Shown here piece after piece: positions 48,910-58,095 of a stretch of 64,000 nt of DNA. A model generated the notes under the pieces. It had not been told where the DNA came from. It ran no database searches and worked only from the letters and a program-made list of their open reading frames with translations. Position 1 is the first letter of the stretch. Each line of letters begins with the position of its first letter. The position numbers and the translations under genes are program-made. Location of the stretch: positions 1 through 64,000 of the forward strand of contig NZ_CALMAT010000121.1 of assembly GCF_937859865.1 (NCBI RefSeq), given 5' to 3'. This stretch comes from an uncultured Mucilaginibacter sp. (lineage in GTDB: Bacteria; Bacteroidota; Bacteroidia; Sphingobacteriales; Sphingobacteriaceae).

Positions 48910-50088
48910 TTAAGGTTTAATCAATTGTAAAATTACACCGTAACTCATCCAAGCCATCGTTCCAACCACTAAAACGCCCAAGGCTGTTAACCAAAACGGT
49001 TGTTTGTAGTTGGAAATGATTTTGGTTTGATAAGCGGCAATCAGCATAATCCCTAAAGAAATAGGCAAAATAAAGCCGTTGATGGCGCCAACTGTAAGCA
49101 GCGTTTTTACCGGTTTGCCGATAATCAGAAAGATGACGCAGGAAACCAAAATAAAACCAATAATAATTTGCCGGTTGTATTTTTGAATGAACGGATGGAA
49201 ACTTCTGACGAAAGAAACCGACGTGTAAGCAGAACCAACAACCGAGGAAATCCCAGCCGAAAACATCACCAAACCAAAACTTTTATAACCAAGCGCACCT
49301 GCTGAAATTTGAAAAACCGAAGCCGCCGGATTTGCGGGATCCAATTTTCCGCCAGCACTAACTACGCCCAAAGCGGCAATAAACAAAAGGATACGCATTA
49401 AAGAAGCCAGCCCGACGGCACTTAACGCACCTTTATTAATGGCCGGAAGGTTCTGTTGTCCGGTCAGCCGCGCATCCAGCAACCGATGTGCGCCGGCAAA
49501 AGTAATGTAACCGCCAACCGTTCCGCCAACAATAGTTAACACGGCCGTAAAGCTAAATTGTGTTGGATTGACAGAACGGATGACGGCTTCGGCAAGCGGC
49601 GGTTTGCTAATATAAGCGATAAACAGCGCTAACAGAATTTTCAGTCCGCCCATAGTTTTAGCGAAAACATCCATCGCTTTTCCGGCTTCGCGATAGATAA
49701 AAATACCGATGGCCATGATTGCGCTCATCACCGCGCCCTGGCCAACACTTACGCCAAACAAAACATTCAACCCCAAACCGGCACCGGCAATATTGCCGAT
49801 ATTGAAAGCCATGCCGCCCAGAAAAACTAGAAAAGAAATAAAGTAACCCAAGCCGGGAAAAACCTGGTTAGCAATATCCTGTGCGGGACGATCCGCAACG
49901 GCAATAATGCGCCAGATGTTTAATTGCGCAATAGAATCTAAAATGATGGAAAGCAGGATTACAAAACCAAAACTGGCGCCCAACTGCGCGGTGAAAACGG
50001 CGGTTTGCGTTAAAAAACCAGGGCCGATAGCCGAAGAGGCCATCAAAAAAGCGGCGCCAAGCAAAACGCTCCAGTTCTGTTTTTTCAT
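48910..50088 (-). CDS. NRAMP-like transporter of the 5-oxoprolinase operon
   Basis: 392 residues with about 11 hydrophobic segments and the overall NRAMP order. The metal-binding residues are altered: the first helix has AIGPGFLT (Gly22-Pro-Gly-Phe25) instead of DPGN, and the helix corresponding to the MPH motif reads TFAGAHRLLD. It therefore probably does not carry divalent metals in the usual way. It overlaps pxpA by four bases and is in the same operon as pxpB and pxpC, so import of 5-oxoproline is a reasonable guess. Related genes are found with pxp genes in other bacteria. Confidence 0.8.
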   Translation of the reverse strand: MKKQNWSVLLGAAFLMASSAIGPGFLTQTAVFTAQLGASFGFVILLSIILDSIAQLNIWRIIAVADRPAQDIANQVFPGLGYFISFLVFLGGMAFNIGNIAGAGLGLNVLFGVSVGQGAVMSAIMAIGIFIYREAGKAMDVFAKTMGGLKILLALFIAYISKPPLAEAVIRSVNPTQFSFTAVLTIVGGTVGGYITFAGAHRLLDARLTGQQNLPAINKGALSAVGLASLMRILLFIAALGVVSAGGKLDPANPAASVFQISAGALGYKSFGLVMFSAGISSVVGSAYTSVSFVRSFHPFIQKYNRQIIIGFILVSCVIFLIIGKPVKTLLTVGAINGFILPISLGIMLIAAYQTKIISNYKQPFWLTALGVLVVGTMAWMSYGVILQLIKP

Positions 50089-50855
50089 TCAATAACAGGC
50101 GCTTTAATGGTAATGTCCTCAGCTTTTAATTTGGTATGGATCAGCTTGGCAAACTCTACCGCGTGTGCGCCATCGCCATGCAAACACAACGTTTCGGCTT
50201 TCAGCGGAATGCTTCTTTTATCAATAGAAATTACCTGTTGTTGCTTCACCATCAGCATGACTTGTTGGATGGACTGCTGCTCGTCGGTAATTAAAGCGTT
50301 GGCTTGTGAGCGCGGCGTTAACGAGCCGTCGTTTTGATAAGTGCGGTCGGCAAAAACTTCGGATACTGTTTTTATGCCTGTTTTTTTGGCAGCGGTAATC
50401 ATTTCGCTTCCGGCTAAAGCGTATAAAATTAAGGTTGGGTCGAAATCATGCACCGCTTCTGCAATGGCTTTGGCCAGGGCCGGATCTTTGGCCGCCATGT
50501 TGTACAGCGCGCCATGTGCTTTTACGTGGTGCAATTTGCCTTGCGCGGCTTTTACAAACCCGTATAAAGCGCCAATTTGGTAAAGTGTTATCTGGTAAGC
50601 TTCGTTCGCAGAAACCTTCATTTCCCTTCGGCCAAAACCTTGTAAATCTGGCAAACCCGGATGCGCACCGATGGCCACGCCTTTTTTTACGGCCATAAAA
50701 ACAGTATGCTGCATCACTTCCGGGTCGCCGGCGTGGAAGCCGCAGGCAATGTTGGCCGAAGTAATAAAATCGAACAAAACAGCATCATTGGGCATGGGAT
50801 AATTGCCAAATGCTTCGCCCATATCACAATTTAAATCAATGGTTTGCATACTCAA
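50085..50855 (-). CDS. pxpA: 5-oxoprolinase subunit A (LamB/YcsF family)
   Basis: 256 residues. With PxpB and PxpC it hydrolyses 5-oxoproline to glutamate using ATP. Family motifs: IDLNCDMGEAFGNY, ITSANIACGFHAGDP, IGAHPGLPDLQGFGRR, VKAHGALYN, EVFADRTY and LHGDGAHAVEFA. ATG overlaps the pxpC stop (ATGA) and its stop overlaps the start of the transporter, so translation is coupled through the operon. It contains three repeat words, one G type (50209) and two T type (50363, 50696). Confidence 0.94.
   Translation of the reverse strand: MSMQTIDLNCDMGEAFGNYPMPNDAVLFDFITSANIACGFHAGDPEVMQHTVFMAVKKGVAIGAHPGLPDLQGFGRREMKVSANEAYQITLYQIGALYGFVKAAQGKLHHVKAHGALYNMAAKDPALAKAIAEAVHDFDPTLILYALAGSEMITAAKKTGIKTVSEVFADRTYQNDGSLTPRSQANALITDEQQSIQQVMLMVKQQQVISIDKRSIPLKAETLCLHGDGAHAVEFAKLIHTKLKAEDITIKAPVIE
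50209..50220 (+). repeat. G-type 12-mer inside pxpA
   Basis: ATGCTTCTTTTATC; on the coding strand DKRSIPL. Confidence 0.78.
50363..50374 (+). repeat. T-type 12-mer inside pxpA
   Basis: ATACTGTTTTTATGCC; on the coding strand GIKTVSE. Confidence 0.78.
50696..50707 (-). repeat. T-type 12-mer inside pxpA, opposite orientation
   Basis: GGCCATAAAAACAGTAT; on the coding strand HTVFMAV. Confidence 0.78.
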
Positions 50856-51853
50856 AACGTGTTATAAATTTTGCTTTTGATGGCAACCGGCAGCTTTTGC
50901 AATTGCCGCTCCCGATCAAGATACAGCATTTCTGCCTCGTGCCTGCTTATTTCTTTAAAATAAATTTTATCGCCGGGTTTTAATTGCGCGCACAAAGGCA
51001 AATCCACCGCGGCAACTTGGGCAATACGCGGATAACCGCCGGTGGTCTGGCAATCGGCCATCAACAAAATCAGGCTGCCGTTGCCCGTTACTTGGATGGT
51101 TCCCGGCGTAATGGCTGTAGAAAGCAGTTCGGTTTTGATAACGCGGTTAATTTTGAAACCATCCAAACGATAACCCATCCGGTTGCTTTGTGCCGATAAA
51201 GTATAAGGTTCGGATAAAAAATTGACAATGGAACGGCCATCAAACCAGGTAAATTCTTGCGCTGGCACAATGCGAATTGTTTTTTTATCGGCTGATAAAA
51301 AAAGCGGACGGGCAATGCTCCAGTTCGGATAATTTATGGTTTTGCTTTTCAATCGTTCTAAAATAGTTGCGGAATCCAAATTAAGTTGATCAGAACTGTT
51401 TAAAATATCGCCTTGCCTGATTTGCCTTCCCCAAAAACCACCAAAACCGGCCGTTAAAAAAGTGCTTCTGCTGCCCAAAACAAGCGGAACATCCCAACCG
51501 CCGGAAACGGAAAGATAAGTACGGCTTCCGGTTGGGTTATGCACAAAATTCAATACTGTTTTTGCAGGGATAAAAACCGGACGGTCTGTTGGAATGATTT
51601 GATTTTCAACCTTTAAAATCGCGCCATCGCCAGAATAAGCAATCAGAATATCGGTATCAGCCTTGAGTTTTACATCAGCATAAGTTAATTCGATGACGGC
51701 TTTATCGTCTTCATTTCCAACGGCTTTGTTGGCAATTCTTGCCGCTAAAGTATCCATCGCCCCGGAAACCGGGACAGCTTGTGCGAGATATTCATATCGG
51801 CCAAGATCTTGTATTGTGCTAAGCAAACCGGGTTTGATGATGCTGATCTGCAT
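50852..51853 (-). CDS. pxpC: 5-oxoprolinase subunit C (KipA/biotin-dependent carboxylase-like)
   Basis: 333 residues from ATG 51853 (MQISIIKPGLLSTIQDLGRYEY). Family features: VPVSGAMDTLAARIANKAVGNEDDKAVIE (in part: VPVSGAMD), LSVSGGWDVPLVLGSRST, GFGGFWGRQIRQGDIL, ILLMADCQTTGGYPRIAQV and AQLKPGDKIYF. The open frame continues 83 codons upstream across pxpB, but that part is the shadow of pxpB in another frame, so the short start is right. Four bases separate it from pxpB; it overlaps pxpA. Confidence 0.93.
   Translation of the reverse strand: MQISIIKPGLLSTIQDLGRYEYLAQAVPVSGAMDTLAARIANKAVGNEDDKAVIELTYADVKLKADTDILIAYSGDGAILKVENQIIPTDRPVFIPAKTVLNFVHNPTGSRTYLSVSGGWDVPLVLGSRSTFLTAGFGGFWGRQIRQGDILNSSDQLNLDSATILERLKSKTINYPNWSIARPLFLSADKKTIRIVPAQEFTWFDGRSIVNFLSEPYTLSAQSNRMGYRLDGFKINRVIKTELLSTAITPGTIQVTGNGSLILLMADCQTTGGYPRIAQVAAVDLPLCAQLKPGDKIYFKEISRHEAEMLYLDRERQLQKLPVAIKSKIYNTF
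51553..51564 (+). repeat. Degenerate T-type word inside pxpC
   Basis: ATACTGTTTTTG (last base differs), followed by CAGGGATAAAAACC, so the longer unit is still recognisable. Confidence 0.6.
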
Positions 51854-51857
51854 TGCC

Positions 51858-52586
51858 TTAATAGCTGATGAGTTTAAATTCATTAACAGAAACAGGTTTA
51901 AAAACCACGTTATCGCCAGCCTTAAGCAAAGCAGGTTGAGGCCGATCAGCAGCGAATAATTGAAGCGGCGTGCGGCCGATAATTTGCCAGCCGCCAGGCG
52001 TTTCCATCGGGTAAATTCCGGTTTGTTTTCCGGCGATACCGACAGAACCTGCCGGTATTTTTTGGCGCGGAACGGCTTTTCGCGGCGTATCCAACACTTC
52101 ATTCATTCCGCCTAAATAAGCAAAACCGGGCACAAAACCGATCATATAAACTTTGTAAACGGCAGCGCTATGCAGATGGATAATTGCTTCCATGGAAAGC
52201 TGGTGGCTTTTGGCCAATTCTTCCAAATCCGGCCCGAAACCGTTTCCATAGCAAACCGGAATAGTGATGGTAGATGCTTCTTTTACCACTATATTTTCCG
52301 GCTCAAGTTTCAGTTTCTGCAAATACCAGGAAACTTTTGCAAAAGAATCTACACCCGGAAAATCACTCTTACTTACCTTTAAAGGATCATAAAAAACGCT
52401 GATGGTATGGTAAGCCGGAACCGAGCATCGAAAACCGGGAAAAGGATTTTGGCTGATCAACCGGTCAAAAGCAGTAATCTGCTGCAATCGGGCTTCGCTG
52501 ATTTCCGGCCCGAAAGCTACCGTAACGGCTTGTTCGCTTAAAAAATATATATCAAAATTGGGTTGAACCGCTGGCTGGCTTTGCAT
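51858..52586 (-). CDS. pxpB: 5-oxoprolinase subunit B (KipI family)
   Basis: 242 residues, first gene of the operon. KipI/PxpB features: FLSEQAVTVAFGPEISE, FPGFRCSVPAYHTISVFYDP, IPVCYGNGFGPDLEELA, HSAAVYKVYMIGFVPGFAYLGGM, TPRKAVPRQKIPAGSVGIAGKQTGIYP (in part) and PGGWQIIGRTPLQLF. In Bacillus the homologue inhibits the sporulation kinase KinA, but with pxpA and pxpC present the oxoprolinase role applies. A G-type word (52274) encodes VKEAST within a variable part. Confidence 0.93.
   Translation of the reverse strand: MQSQPAVQPNFDIYFLSEQAVTVAFGPEISEARLQQITAFDRLISQNPFPGFRCSVPAYHTISVFYDPLKVSKSDFPGVDSFAKVSWYLQKLKLEPENIVVKEASTITIPVCYGNGFGPDLEELAKSHQLSMEAIIHLHSAAVYKVYMIGFVPGFAYLGGMNEVLDTPRKAVPRQKIPAGSVGIAGKQTGIYPMETPGGWQIIGRTPLQLFAADRPQPALLKAGDNVVFKPVSVNEFKLISY
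52274..52285 (+). repeat. G-type 12-mer inside pxpB
   Basis: ATGCTTCTTTTACCAC; on the coding strand VVKEAST. Confidence 0.78.
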
Positions 52587-52613
52587 ACGCGTTCAAGTTA
52601 GTACAAATGTTTG

Positions 52614-52671
52614 ATACTGTTTTTATCGGCTAAAAATTAACATCCCTAATTTATACCGGTAAAAACAGTAT
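52614..52671 (+). repeat. T-type inverted pair, 58 bases
   Basis: ATACTGTTTTTA (52614-52625) with TCGGCTAAAAATTAACA faces ATTTATACCGG with TAAAAACAGTAT (52660-52671). It lies in the divergent region between pxpB and ptrB. Confidence 0.9.
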
Positions 52672-52715
52672 TGCTTTTTTTAAGCAGAATCAATATCATT
52701 ACACAAAAGAAAGCC

Positions 52716-52727
52716 ATGCTTCTTTTA
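52716..52727 (+). repeat. G-type 12-mer upstream of ptrB
   Basis: ATGCTTCTTTTA followed by CACCTG, about 60 bases before the oligopeptidase start. Confidence 0.82.
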
Positions 52728-52785
52728 CACCTGTTTTTTTAGTGTTCAAAAGCTGGCCGTACTTCAACATAAAAAATTATTGTTT

Positions 52786-54921
52786 ATGAAAAAGATATTT
52801 ATTTCACTTTCGCTGTTCTTTTGTATGACTCAAACCCAAGCACAATTTCATCCGGCAACGCCGCCTATAGCCGAAAAAAAGGCACATTACCGCGACATCT
52901 ACGGCGAGCGCGTTTTGGATAATTATTACTGGATGTACGATTATTTTGGCAAAGGGCCGGACAGTACCAAAGTGGTAAATTACCTAAAAGCCGAAAATGC
53001 TTATCTGGATACGGTGATGGGCGGCACTAAAAAAATGCAATCTGATTTGTTTGCCGAAATGAAAGCGCGGATTAAAGAACAGGACGAAAGTGTGCCGGTT
53101 TTTAAAAACGGTTATTACTACTACACGCGCACCGAAAACGGCAAAGAATACTATAAATATTGCCGTAAAAAAGGCAGCTTAACGGCGAAAGAAGAAGTTT
53201 TGCTGGATGTGGACCAAATGGCGGAAGGCCATCCTTATTACGCGGTTTCGGGTTTTAGCGTGAGCGAAGACAATAAACTGCTGGCTTTTGGTGTGGACGA
53301 AGTGAGCCGGAGACAATACACCATCCGCGTAAAAAACCTGGAAACGGGCGAAATGTTAAAAGATGCGGTGCAAAACACCGAAGCCGACCCGTGCTGGGCA
53401 AACGATAACAAAACCCTTTTTTACACGGCCAAAAATCTGGTTACGTTATTGTCCGAAAAAATTAAACGCCATACGTTAGGCGCCGATGCCGCTACCGATC
53501 CGGTTGTTTATGAGGAAAAAGACAAAAGCAATTACATCCATGTGGATAAAAGTAAAAACGACCGGTTTATTTTGATTTACTCGCAGGCCACGCTTTCTTC
53601 GGAAGTGCGGATGCTGGATGCAGGCAATCCGAATGGCACTTTCGCTGTTTTTCAGCCCCGGATGAAAGAAGTTTTGTACGATGTTACGCCGCTGGCCGAT
53701 AAATTTTTGATCCGTACAAATAAAGACGGCGCCAAAAATTTTAAGTTGATGGAATGTCCGCTTAATAAAACTTCTGCAGAAAACTGGAAAGAAGTGATTC
53801 CGGTTCGGGCTGATGTGCTGCTGCAAGGCGTGGAAGAGTTTAAAGGTTTTATCGTGATCAACGAACGCAAAGAAGGTTTGGTGAAGATGCGCATCCGAAA
53901 CCTGAAAGACAATTCTGAACATTTTATAGATTTTGGCGAAGCGGCTTATTCGGCAAACTTCGGTGCCAATCCAGAATACAACAGCACCAATTTGCGTTAC
54001 GGCTATACTTCTTTAACCACGCCAAGTTCTGTTTACGATTATAATATGGTTACCCACACCAAAAAGCTGATGAAACAGCAGGAAGTTTTGGGCGGTTACA
54101 ATCCGAAAGATTATGTTACCGAGCGCTTTTATGTTACGGCAAAAGATGGCACAAAAGTTCCGGTTTCTTTGGTGTACAAAAAAGGTTTTAAGAAAGATGG
54201 CAAAGCGCCTTTGCTGCTTTATGCTTACGGCAGTTACGGCATCAGCACGGATGCAAGTTTTAACAGCAGCCGTTTAAGTTTGCTAAACCGGGGCTTTGTT
54301 TTTGCCATCGCGCATATCCGCGGCGGACAGGATTTGGGCCGCCAATGGTACGAAAACGGTAAAATGATGAACAAGAAAAACACGTTTACCGATTTTATTG
54401 ATTGCGGCGAATATTTGGTGAAAGAAAAATACACCGGTAAACAACATTTGTATGCGCAAGGCGGAAGCGCAGGCGGTTTGCTGATGGGTGCCGTTGCTAA
54501 TATGGCTCCCGATTTATGGCACGGTGTTATTGCCCAGGTTCCTTTTGTGGATGTGGTGAATACGATGCTGGATGAAAGCATTCCGCTTACTACCAACGAG
54601 TTTGATGAATGGGGAAACCCGAAAAACAAAGAATCTTACACGTACATGAAAAGTTACAGTCCGTACGAAAATGTAGAGCGAAAAAACTACCCGAATATTT
54701 TAGTTACAACCGGTTTGCACGATAGCCAGGTGCAATATTTTGAACCGGCAAAATGGGTAGCCAAACTGCGCGACATGAAAACGGACAAAAATGTCGTCCT
54801 CCTCCACACCAATATGGAATTCGGACACGGCGGGGCAAGCGGCCGCTTTGATTATTTAAAAGACATTGCTTTGATTTATGCGTTTTTGTTTACACTGGAA
54901 GGAACGCAGCAAAGTTTATAA
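52786..54921 (+). CDS. ptrB: Oligopeptidase B-like S9 prolyl oligopeptidase
   Basis: 711 residues with a signal peptide (MKKIFISLSLFFCMTQTQAQ). The N-terminal propeller begins PPIAEKKAHYRDIYGERVLDNYYWM, typical of S9A. The catalytic domain has AHIRGGQDLGRQWYENGK, the nucleophile in YAQGGSAGGLLMGAV, the Asp in TGLHDSQVQYFEPAKW and the His in EFGHGGASGRF. It cuts short peptides after basic residues or Pro. I start at ATG 52786 and not at the TTG two codons before. It ends in a strong repeat-derived terminator. Confidence 0.94.
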   Translation: MKKIFISLSLFFCMTQTQAQFHPATPPIAEKKAHYRDIYGERVLDNYYWMYDYFGKGPDSTKVVNYLKAENAYLDTVMGGTKKMQSDLFAEMKARIKEQDESVPVFKNGYYYYTRTENGKEYYKYCRKKGSLTAKEEVLLDVDQMAEGHPYYAVSGFSVSEDNKLLAFGVDEVSRRQYTIRVKNLETGEMLKDAVQNTEADPCWANDNKTLFYTAKNLVTLLSEKIKRHTLGADAATDPVVYEEKDKSNYIHVDKSKNDRFILIYSQATLSSEVRMLDAGNPNGTFAVFQPRMKEVLYDVTPLADKFLIRTNKDGAKNFKLMECPLNKTSAENWKEVIPVRADVLLQGVEEFKGFIVINERKEGLVKMRIRNLKDNSEHFIDFGEAAYSANFGANPEYNSTNLRYGYTSLTTPSSVYDYNMVTHTKKLMKQQEVLGGYNPKDYVTERFYVTAKDGTKVPVSLVYKKGFKKDGKAPLLLYAYGSYGISTDASFNSSRLSLLNRGFVFAIAHIRGGQDLGRQWYENGKMMNKKNTFTDFIDCGEYLVKEKYTGKQHLYAQGGSAGGLLMGAVANMAPDLWHGVIAQVPFVDVVNTMLDESIPLTTNEFDEWGNPKNKESYTYMKSYSPYENVERKNYPNILVTTGLHDSQVQYFEPAKWVAKLRDMKTDKNVVLLHTNMEFGHGGASGRFDYLKDIALIYAFLFTLEGTQQSL

Positions 54922-54949
54922 TTCCCTCACCTATAATTGATTTAAGCTG

Positions 54950-54990
54950 ATACTGTTTTTACCGGCATAAAAACAGTATCGGCTTTTTTT
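54950..54990 (+). terminator. T-type inverted pair acting as terminator
   Basis: ATACTGTTTTTA (54950-54961), loop CCGGCA, TAAAAACAGTAT (54968-54979): a perfect 12-bp stem, followed by CGGC and a run of seven T. It stands 28 bases after the ptrB stop and before the convergent porX stop, so here the repeat very probably ends transcription. Confidence 0.85.
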
Positions 54991-56542
54991 ACCGAGGCCC
55001 GTAAGTGGCAATCGGGATGATCATTTCTTCCATCGAAATGCCGCCGTGCTGAAACGTTTCGTTGTAAAAGTTAACGAAATGGTTAAAATTGTTGGGGTAA
55101 ACGAAGTATTTATCTTCCTTGGCAAACACAAAACTGGAACTGACATGCAGTTTCGGCAGCATCGCATCGTGCGGGTTGCGGATGTGAAAAACTTCTTTGG
55201 CGTTATAATTTAAGTTTTTGCCTTGTTTGTAGCGCAGGTTGGTGTTCGTATTTCGGTCGCCAATGATTTTGCTTGGGTTTTTAACGCGTATCGTTCCATG
55301 GTCTGTCGTGATGACCACTTTTACCTGTTTTTGTGCCAAATATTTCAACAAATCAAACAGCGGCGAATGTTCAAACCAAGAAAGCGTTAACGAGCGGTAA
55401 GCCGCATCGCCGCTGGCCAGTTCGCGGATCATTTGCATATCTGTCCGCGCGTGCGAAAGCATATCCACAAAGTTATAAACCACCACGTTCAACTCGTTCT
55501 GCATCAAATTATTAATGGATTCGTTCAAAGCGCGGCCTTCATCAATATTCAATATTTTGTGGTACGAAAATTTGCAATCGCGGCGCAAAGTGCGTTTGAT
55601 CTGATCGGCCAGAAACTGCTCTTCAAACAGGTTTTTTCCGCCTTCGTCTTCGTCGTTCTGCCACATTTCGGGGAAACGTTTTTCCATATCCAACGGCATC
55701 AAACCGGCAAAAATAGAGTTACGCGCATATTGCGTGGCCGTTGGCAAAATACTGAAATACGTATCTTCTTCCTCCAGCCTAAAATATTCTGAAATAATGG
55801 GATGGATGATTCGGTATTGATCGTAACGCAAATTATCAATCAGAATAAAGAAAGTCGGGCTGGTTGCATTTAAGTGCGGAAAAACCTTTTTCTTAAACAT
55901 TTGCGGCGAAAGCATTGGCGAGGTTTCCGGCTCTTTCACCCATTTTAAATAATTTTTCTCGATGAATTTGGAAAACTGCGTGTTGGCTTCTGCCTTTTGC
56001 AAAGTCAGGATATCGTGCATTCCCGCATCTTCCAGTTTTTCCAGCTCCAGCTCCCAGTAAATCAGCTTTTTATAAACATCAACCCATTCCTGGTAACTTA
56101 AATTATCGTTCAAAGTCATGCCCAGCGTCCGGAAATCTTGTTGGTAAGCCATCGTGGTTTTTGCCGTAACCAAACGCTTGTTTTCGGTCAGCTTTTTAAT
56201 CGTCAGCAAAATCTGTTTCGGGTTAACCGGTTTGATCAGGTAATCATCAATTTTAGAACCGATGGCATCTTCCATCAAGTGCTCTTCCTCACTTTTGGTA
56301 ATCATCACGATCGGCACATCCGCGTTGATGTTTTTAATCTCGGTAAGCGTTTCCAAACCAGTTAGGCCCGGCATATTTTCGTCCAAAAAAACAAGGTCTA
56401 TATTGTTGTTTTTGAAAGTATCAACCGCGTCAGTCCCGTTTGTTGCGGTTTTAATTTGGTAGCCTTTTTCGCTTAAAAAAAGGATATGAGGTTTCAGCAA
56501 ATCAATTTCGTCATCGGCCCATAAAATAGTAGTATCCTGCAT
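54989..56542 (-). CDS. porX: PorX response regulator with PglZ domain (type IX secretion)
   Basis: 517 residues. A receiver domain (residues 1-120, phosphorylation Asp54 in LVFLDENMPG, DD pair at 10-11, Lys in YLIKPVNPK) is joined through a helical linker to a PglZ/alkaline-phosphatase-fold domain (about 200-517) with FFILIDNLRYDQY, SILPTATQYARNS, TTDHGTIRV and FQHGGISMEEMIIP. PorX with the kinase PorY controls expression of type IX secretion genes and its PglZ domain hydrolyses cyclic oligonucleotides. The partner kinase is not in the window. GldD at 41 kb belongs to the same process. Confidence 0.95.
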   Translation of the reverse strand: MQDTTILWADDEIDLLKPHILFLSEKGYQIKTATNGTDAVDTFKNNNIDLVFLDENMPGLTGLETLTEIKNINADVPIVMITKSEEEHLMEDAIGSKIDDYLIKPVNPKQILLTIKKLTENKRLVTAKTTMAYQQDFRTLGMTLNDNLSYQEWVDVYKKLIYWELELEKLEDAGMHDILTLQKAEANTQFSKFIEKNYLKWVKEPETSPMLSPQMFKKKVFPHLNATSPTFFILIDNLRYDQYRIIHPIISEYFRLEEEDTYFSILPTATQYARNSIFAGLMPLDMEKRFPEMWQNDEDEGGKNLFEEQFLADQIKRTLRRDCKFSYHKILNIDEGRALNESINNLMQNELNVVVYNFVDMLSHARTDMQMIRELASGDAAYRSLTLSWFEHSPLFDLLKYLAQKQVKVVITTDHGTIRVKNPSKIIGDRNTNTNLRYKQGKNLNYNAKEVFHIRNPHDAMLPKLHVSSSFVFAKEDKYFVYPNNFNHFVNFYNETFQHGGISMEEMIIPIATYGPR

Positions 56543-56686
56543 GTTGGTGGTTATTTAAGGTTTAGAACCCGTGTTGCAACATTTTGTTGCCAAGGCCATA
56601 TAAATTAACAAAATTTAACACAAATTTTTTACTGCTAAGTTAGGTTTACTTTGGATTTGTTTAACTAATTCTTTTGTACTTTGCCC

Positions 56687-56782
56687 ATGCTTCTTTTATC
56701 GCATAAAAATTGGTATATGCCGGTTTTTTGATTTGTTTAGGCTGCAGTACACACACCAATTTTTATAGGGTAAAAGAAGCAT
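56687..56782 (+). repeat. G-type inverted pair, 96 bases
   Basis: ATGCTTCTTTTA (56687-56698) with TCGCATAAAAATTGGTA faces CACCAATTTTTATAGGG with TAAAAGAAGCAT (56771-56782). Arms of about 30 bases pair well; the middle is unlike that of the other pairs. It lies between the divergent porX and HD genes. Confidence 0.92.
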
Positions 56783-56841
56783 AGGCCGGAAAAAAGTTCT
56801 AACAACTTATTGAGCAGCGTTTCGTATTTAAAACCTAAATT

Positions 56842-58068
56842 TTGAATAAAAAGAAAATAATCAATGACCCGGTTTACGGGTTCATCAACATACCAACCGA
56901 CCTGATTTTTGACCTGGTAGAACACCGTTATTTCCAGCGTTTGCGCTACATCAAACAATTGGGAATGACGCATTTGGTTTATCCCGGCGCTTTGCACACG
57001 CGTTTTCACCATGCGTTGGGCGCGTTGCATTTGATGGGTTTGGCGGTTGAAACGTTGCGAACTAAAGACGTGGAAATTTCTGCGGAGGAAGAGCAAGCCG
57101 TAGAAATTGCCATTCTGCTGCATGATATTGGCCACGGCCCGTTTTCGCACGCCCTCGAAAATACCTTGGTAAAAGGAGTATCGCACGAAATGATTTCCCG
57201 TTTGCTAATGGACCGGCTGAACAAAGAATTTGACGGGCAATTGGAAATGGCGATCCGAATTTTTAACGATACTTATCCGCGGCACTTTTTGCACCAGTTG
57301 GTTTCGGGCCAGTTGGATATTGACCGGATGGATTACCTCAACCGAGACAGCTTTTTTACCGGCGTTTCCGAAGGCGTGATCAGTTTTGATCGGATTTTGA
57401 AAATGCTGAATGTGCGCGATGACCATATTGTGGTGGAAGAAAAAGGCATTTACTCCGTAGAAAAATTCTTGATTGCGCGCCGTTTGATGTACTGGCAGGT
57501 TTATCTGCATAAAACTGTGATTGCTGCCGAAATGCTGCTGGTTAAAATTTTAGAACGCAGCCGCGAAATGGCTTTAAGCGGTGCGGTTTTGTTTGCAACG
57601 CCTGCATTGGCGCACTTCCTTAATAAAAGTGTGGTAAAAGAAGCATTTGTGCTGGAGCCAAAGCATTTGGATGCTTTTATCAGTTTGGATGATACCGATA
57701 TTTTATCGGCCATCAAAGTTTGGGTAAACCATTCGGATTTTATCTTGTCTGACCTCTGCACACGTTTTATAAACCGAAATTTGTATAAAGTAGAACTCAG
57801 CAATATGCCGCCAGCTTTAGATCAAACGGTGGAATTAAAACAAAAGGCCATCAAAAAATTTGGTTTGGTGGATGAAGAAGATGCCGGTTATTACGTATTT
57901 ACAGACCGGGTAGTAAACGATGCGTATAAAGTTGGTGACGAAAACATCCGAATTTTGCTGAAGAACGGCGAAGTGCAGGATATTGCCGATGCCAGCGATA
58001 ATTCCAATTTAATTTCCTTGTCAAAACGCGTCATCAAATACGTGCTGTGCGTAATTAAAGGTTTGTAA
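56842..58068 (+). CDS. HD domain phosphohydrolase (SAMHD1-like)
   Basis: 408 residues. HD metal residues are in HTRFHHALGALHLM (His), ILLHDIGHGPFSHALE (His-Asp) and a later Asp in SGQLDIDRMDYLNRDSFFTGV. This family resembles dNTP triphosphohydrolases. The start is a TTG: an in-frame TAA lies six bases upstream, and the conserved N-terminus KKKIINDPVYGFI begins right after, so no ATG is available. Located before the lpxD operon, as is usual in this order. A G-type word (57635) encodes VVKEAF. Confidence 0.9.
   Translation: MNKKKIINDPVYGFINIPTDLIFDLVEHRYFQRLRYIKQLGMTHLVYPGALHTRFHHALGALHLMGLAVETLRTKDVEISAEEEQAVEIAILLHDIGHGPFSHALENTLVKGVSHEMISRLLMDRLNKEFDGQLEMAIRIFNDTYPRHFLHQLVSGQLDIDRMDYLNRDSFFTGVSEGVISFDRILKMLNVRDDHIVVEEKGIYSVEKFLIARRLMYWQVYLHKTVIAAEMLLVKILERSREMALSGAVLFATPALAHFLNKSVVKEAFVLEPKHLDAFISLDDTDILSAIKVWVNHSDFILSDLCTRFINRNLYKVELSNMPPALDQTVELKQKAIKKFGLVDEEDAGYYVFTDRVVNDAYKVGDENIRILLKNGEVQDIADASDNSNLISLSKRVIKYVLCVIKGL
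57635..57646 (-). repeat. G-type 12-mer inside HD gene
   Basis: GGTAAAAGAAGCAT, translated as VVKEAFV. Confidence 0.78.
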
Positions 58069-58095
58069 CAATACTTCTGGCGGCAGGCTTAATAA

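Noticed and set aside
51854-52102. N-terminal extension of pxpC
   Set aside because: It overlaps the true pxpB coding region in another frame and has no family similarity; the conserved start is MQISIIKPG.
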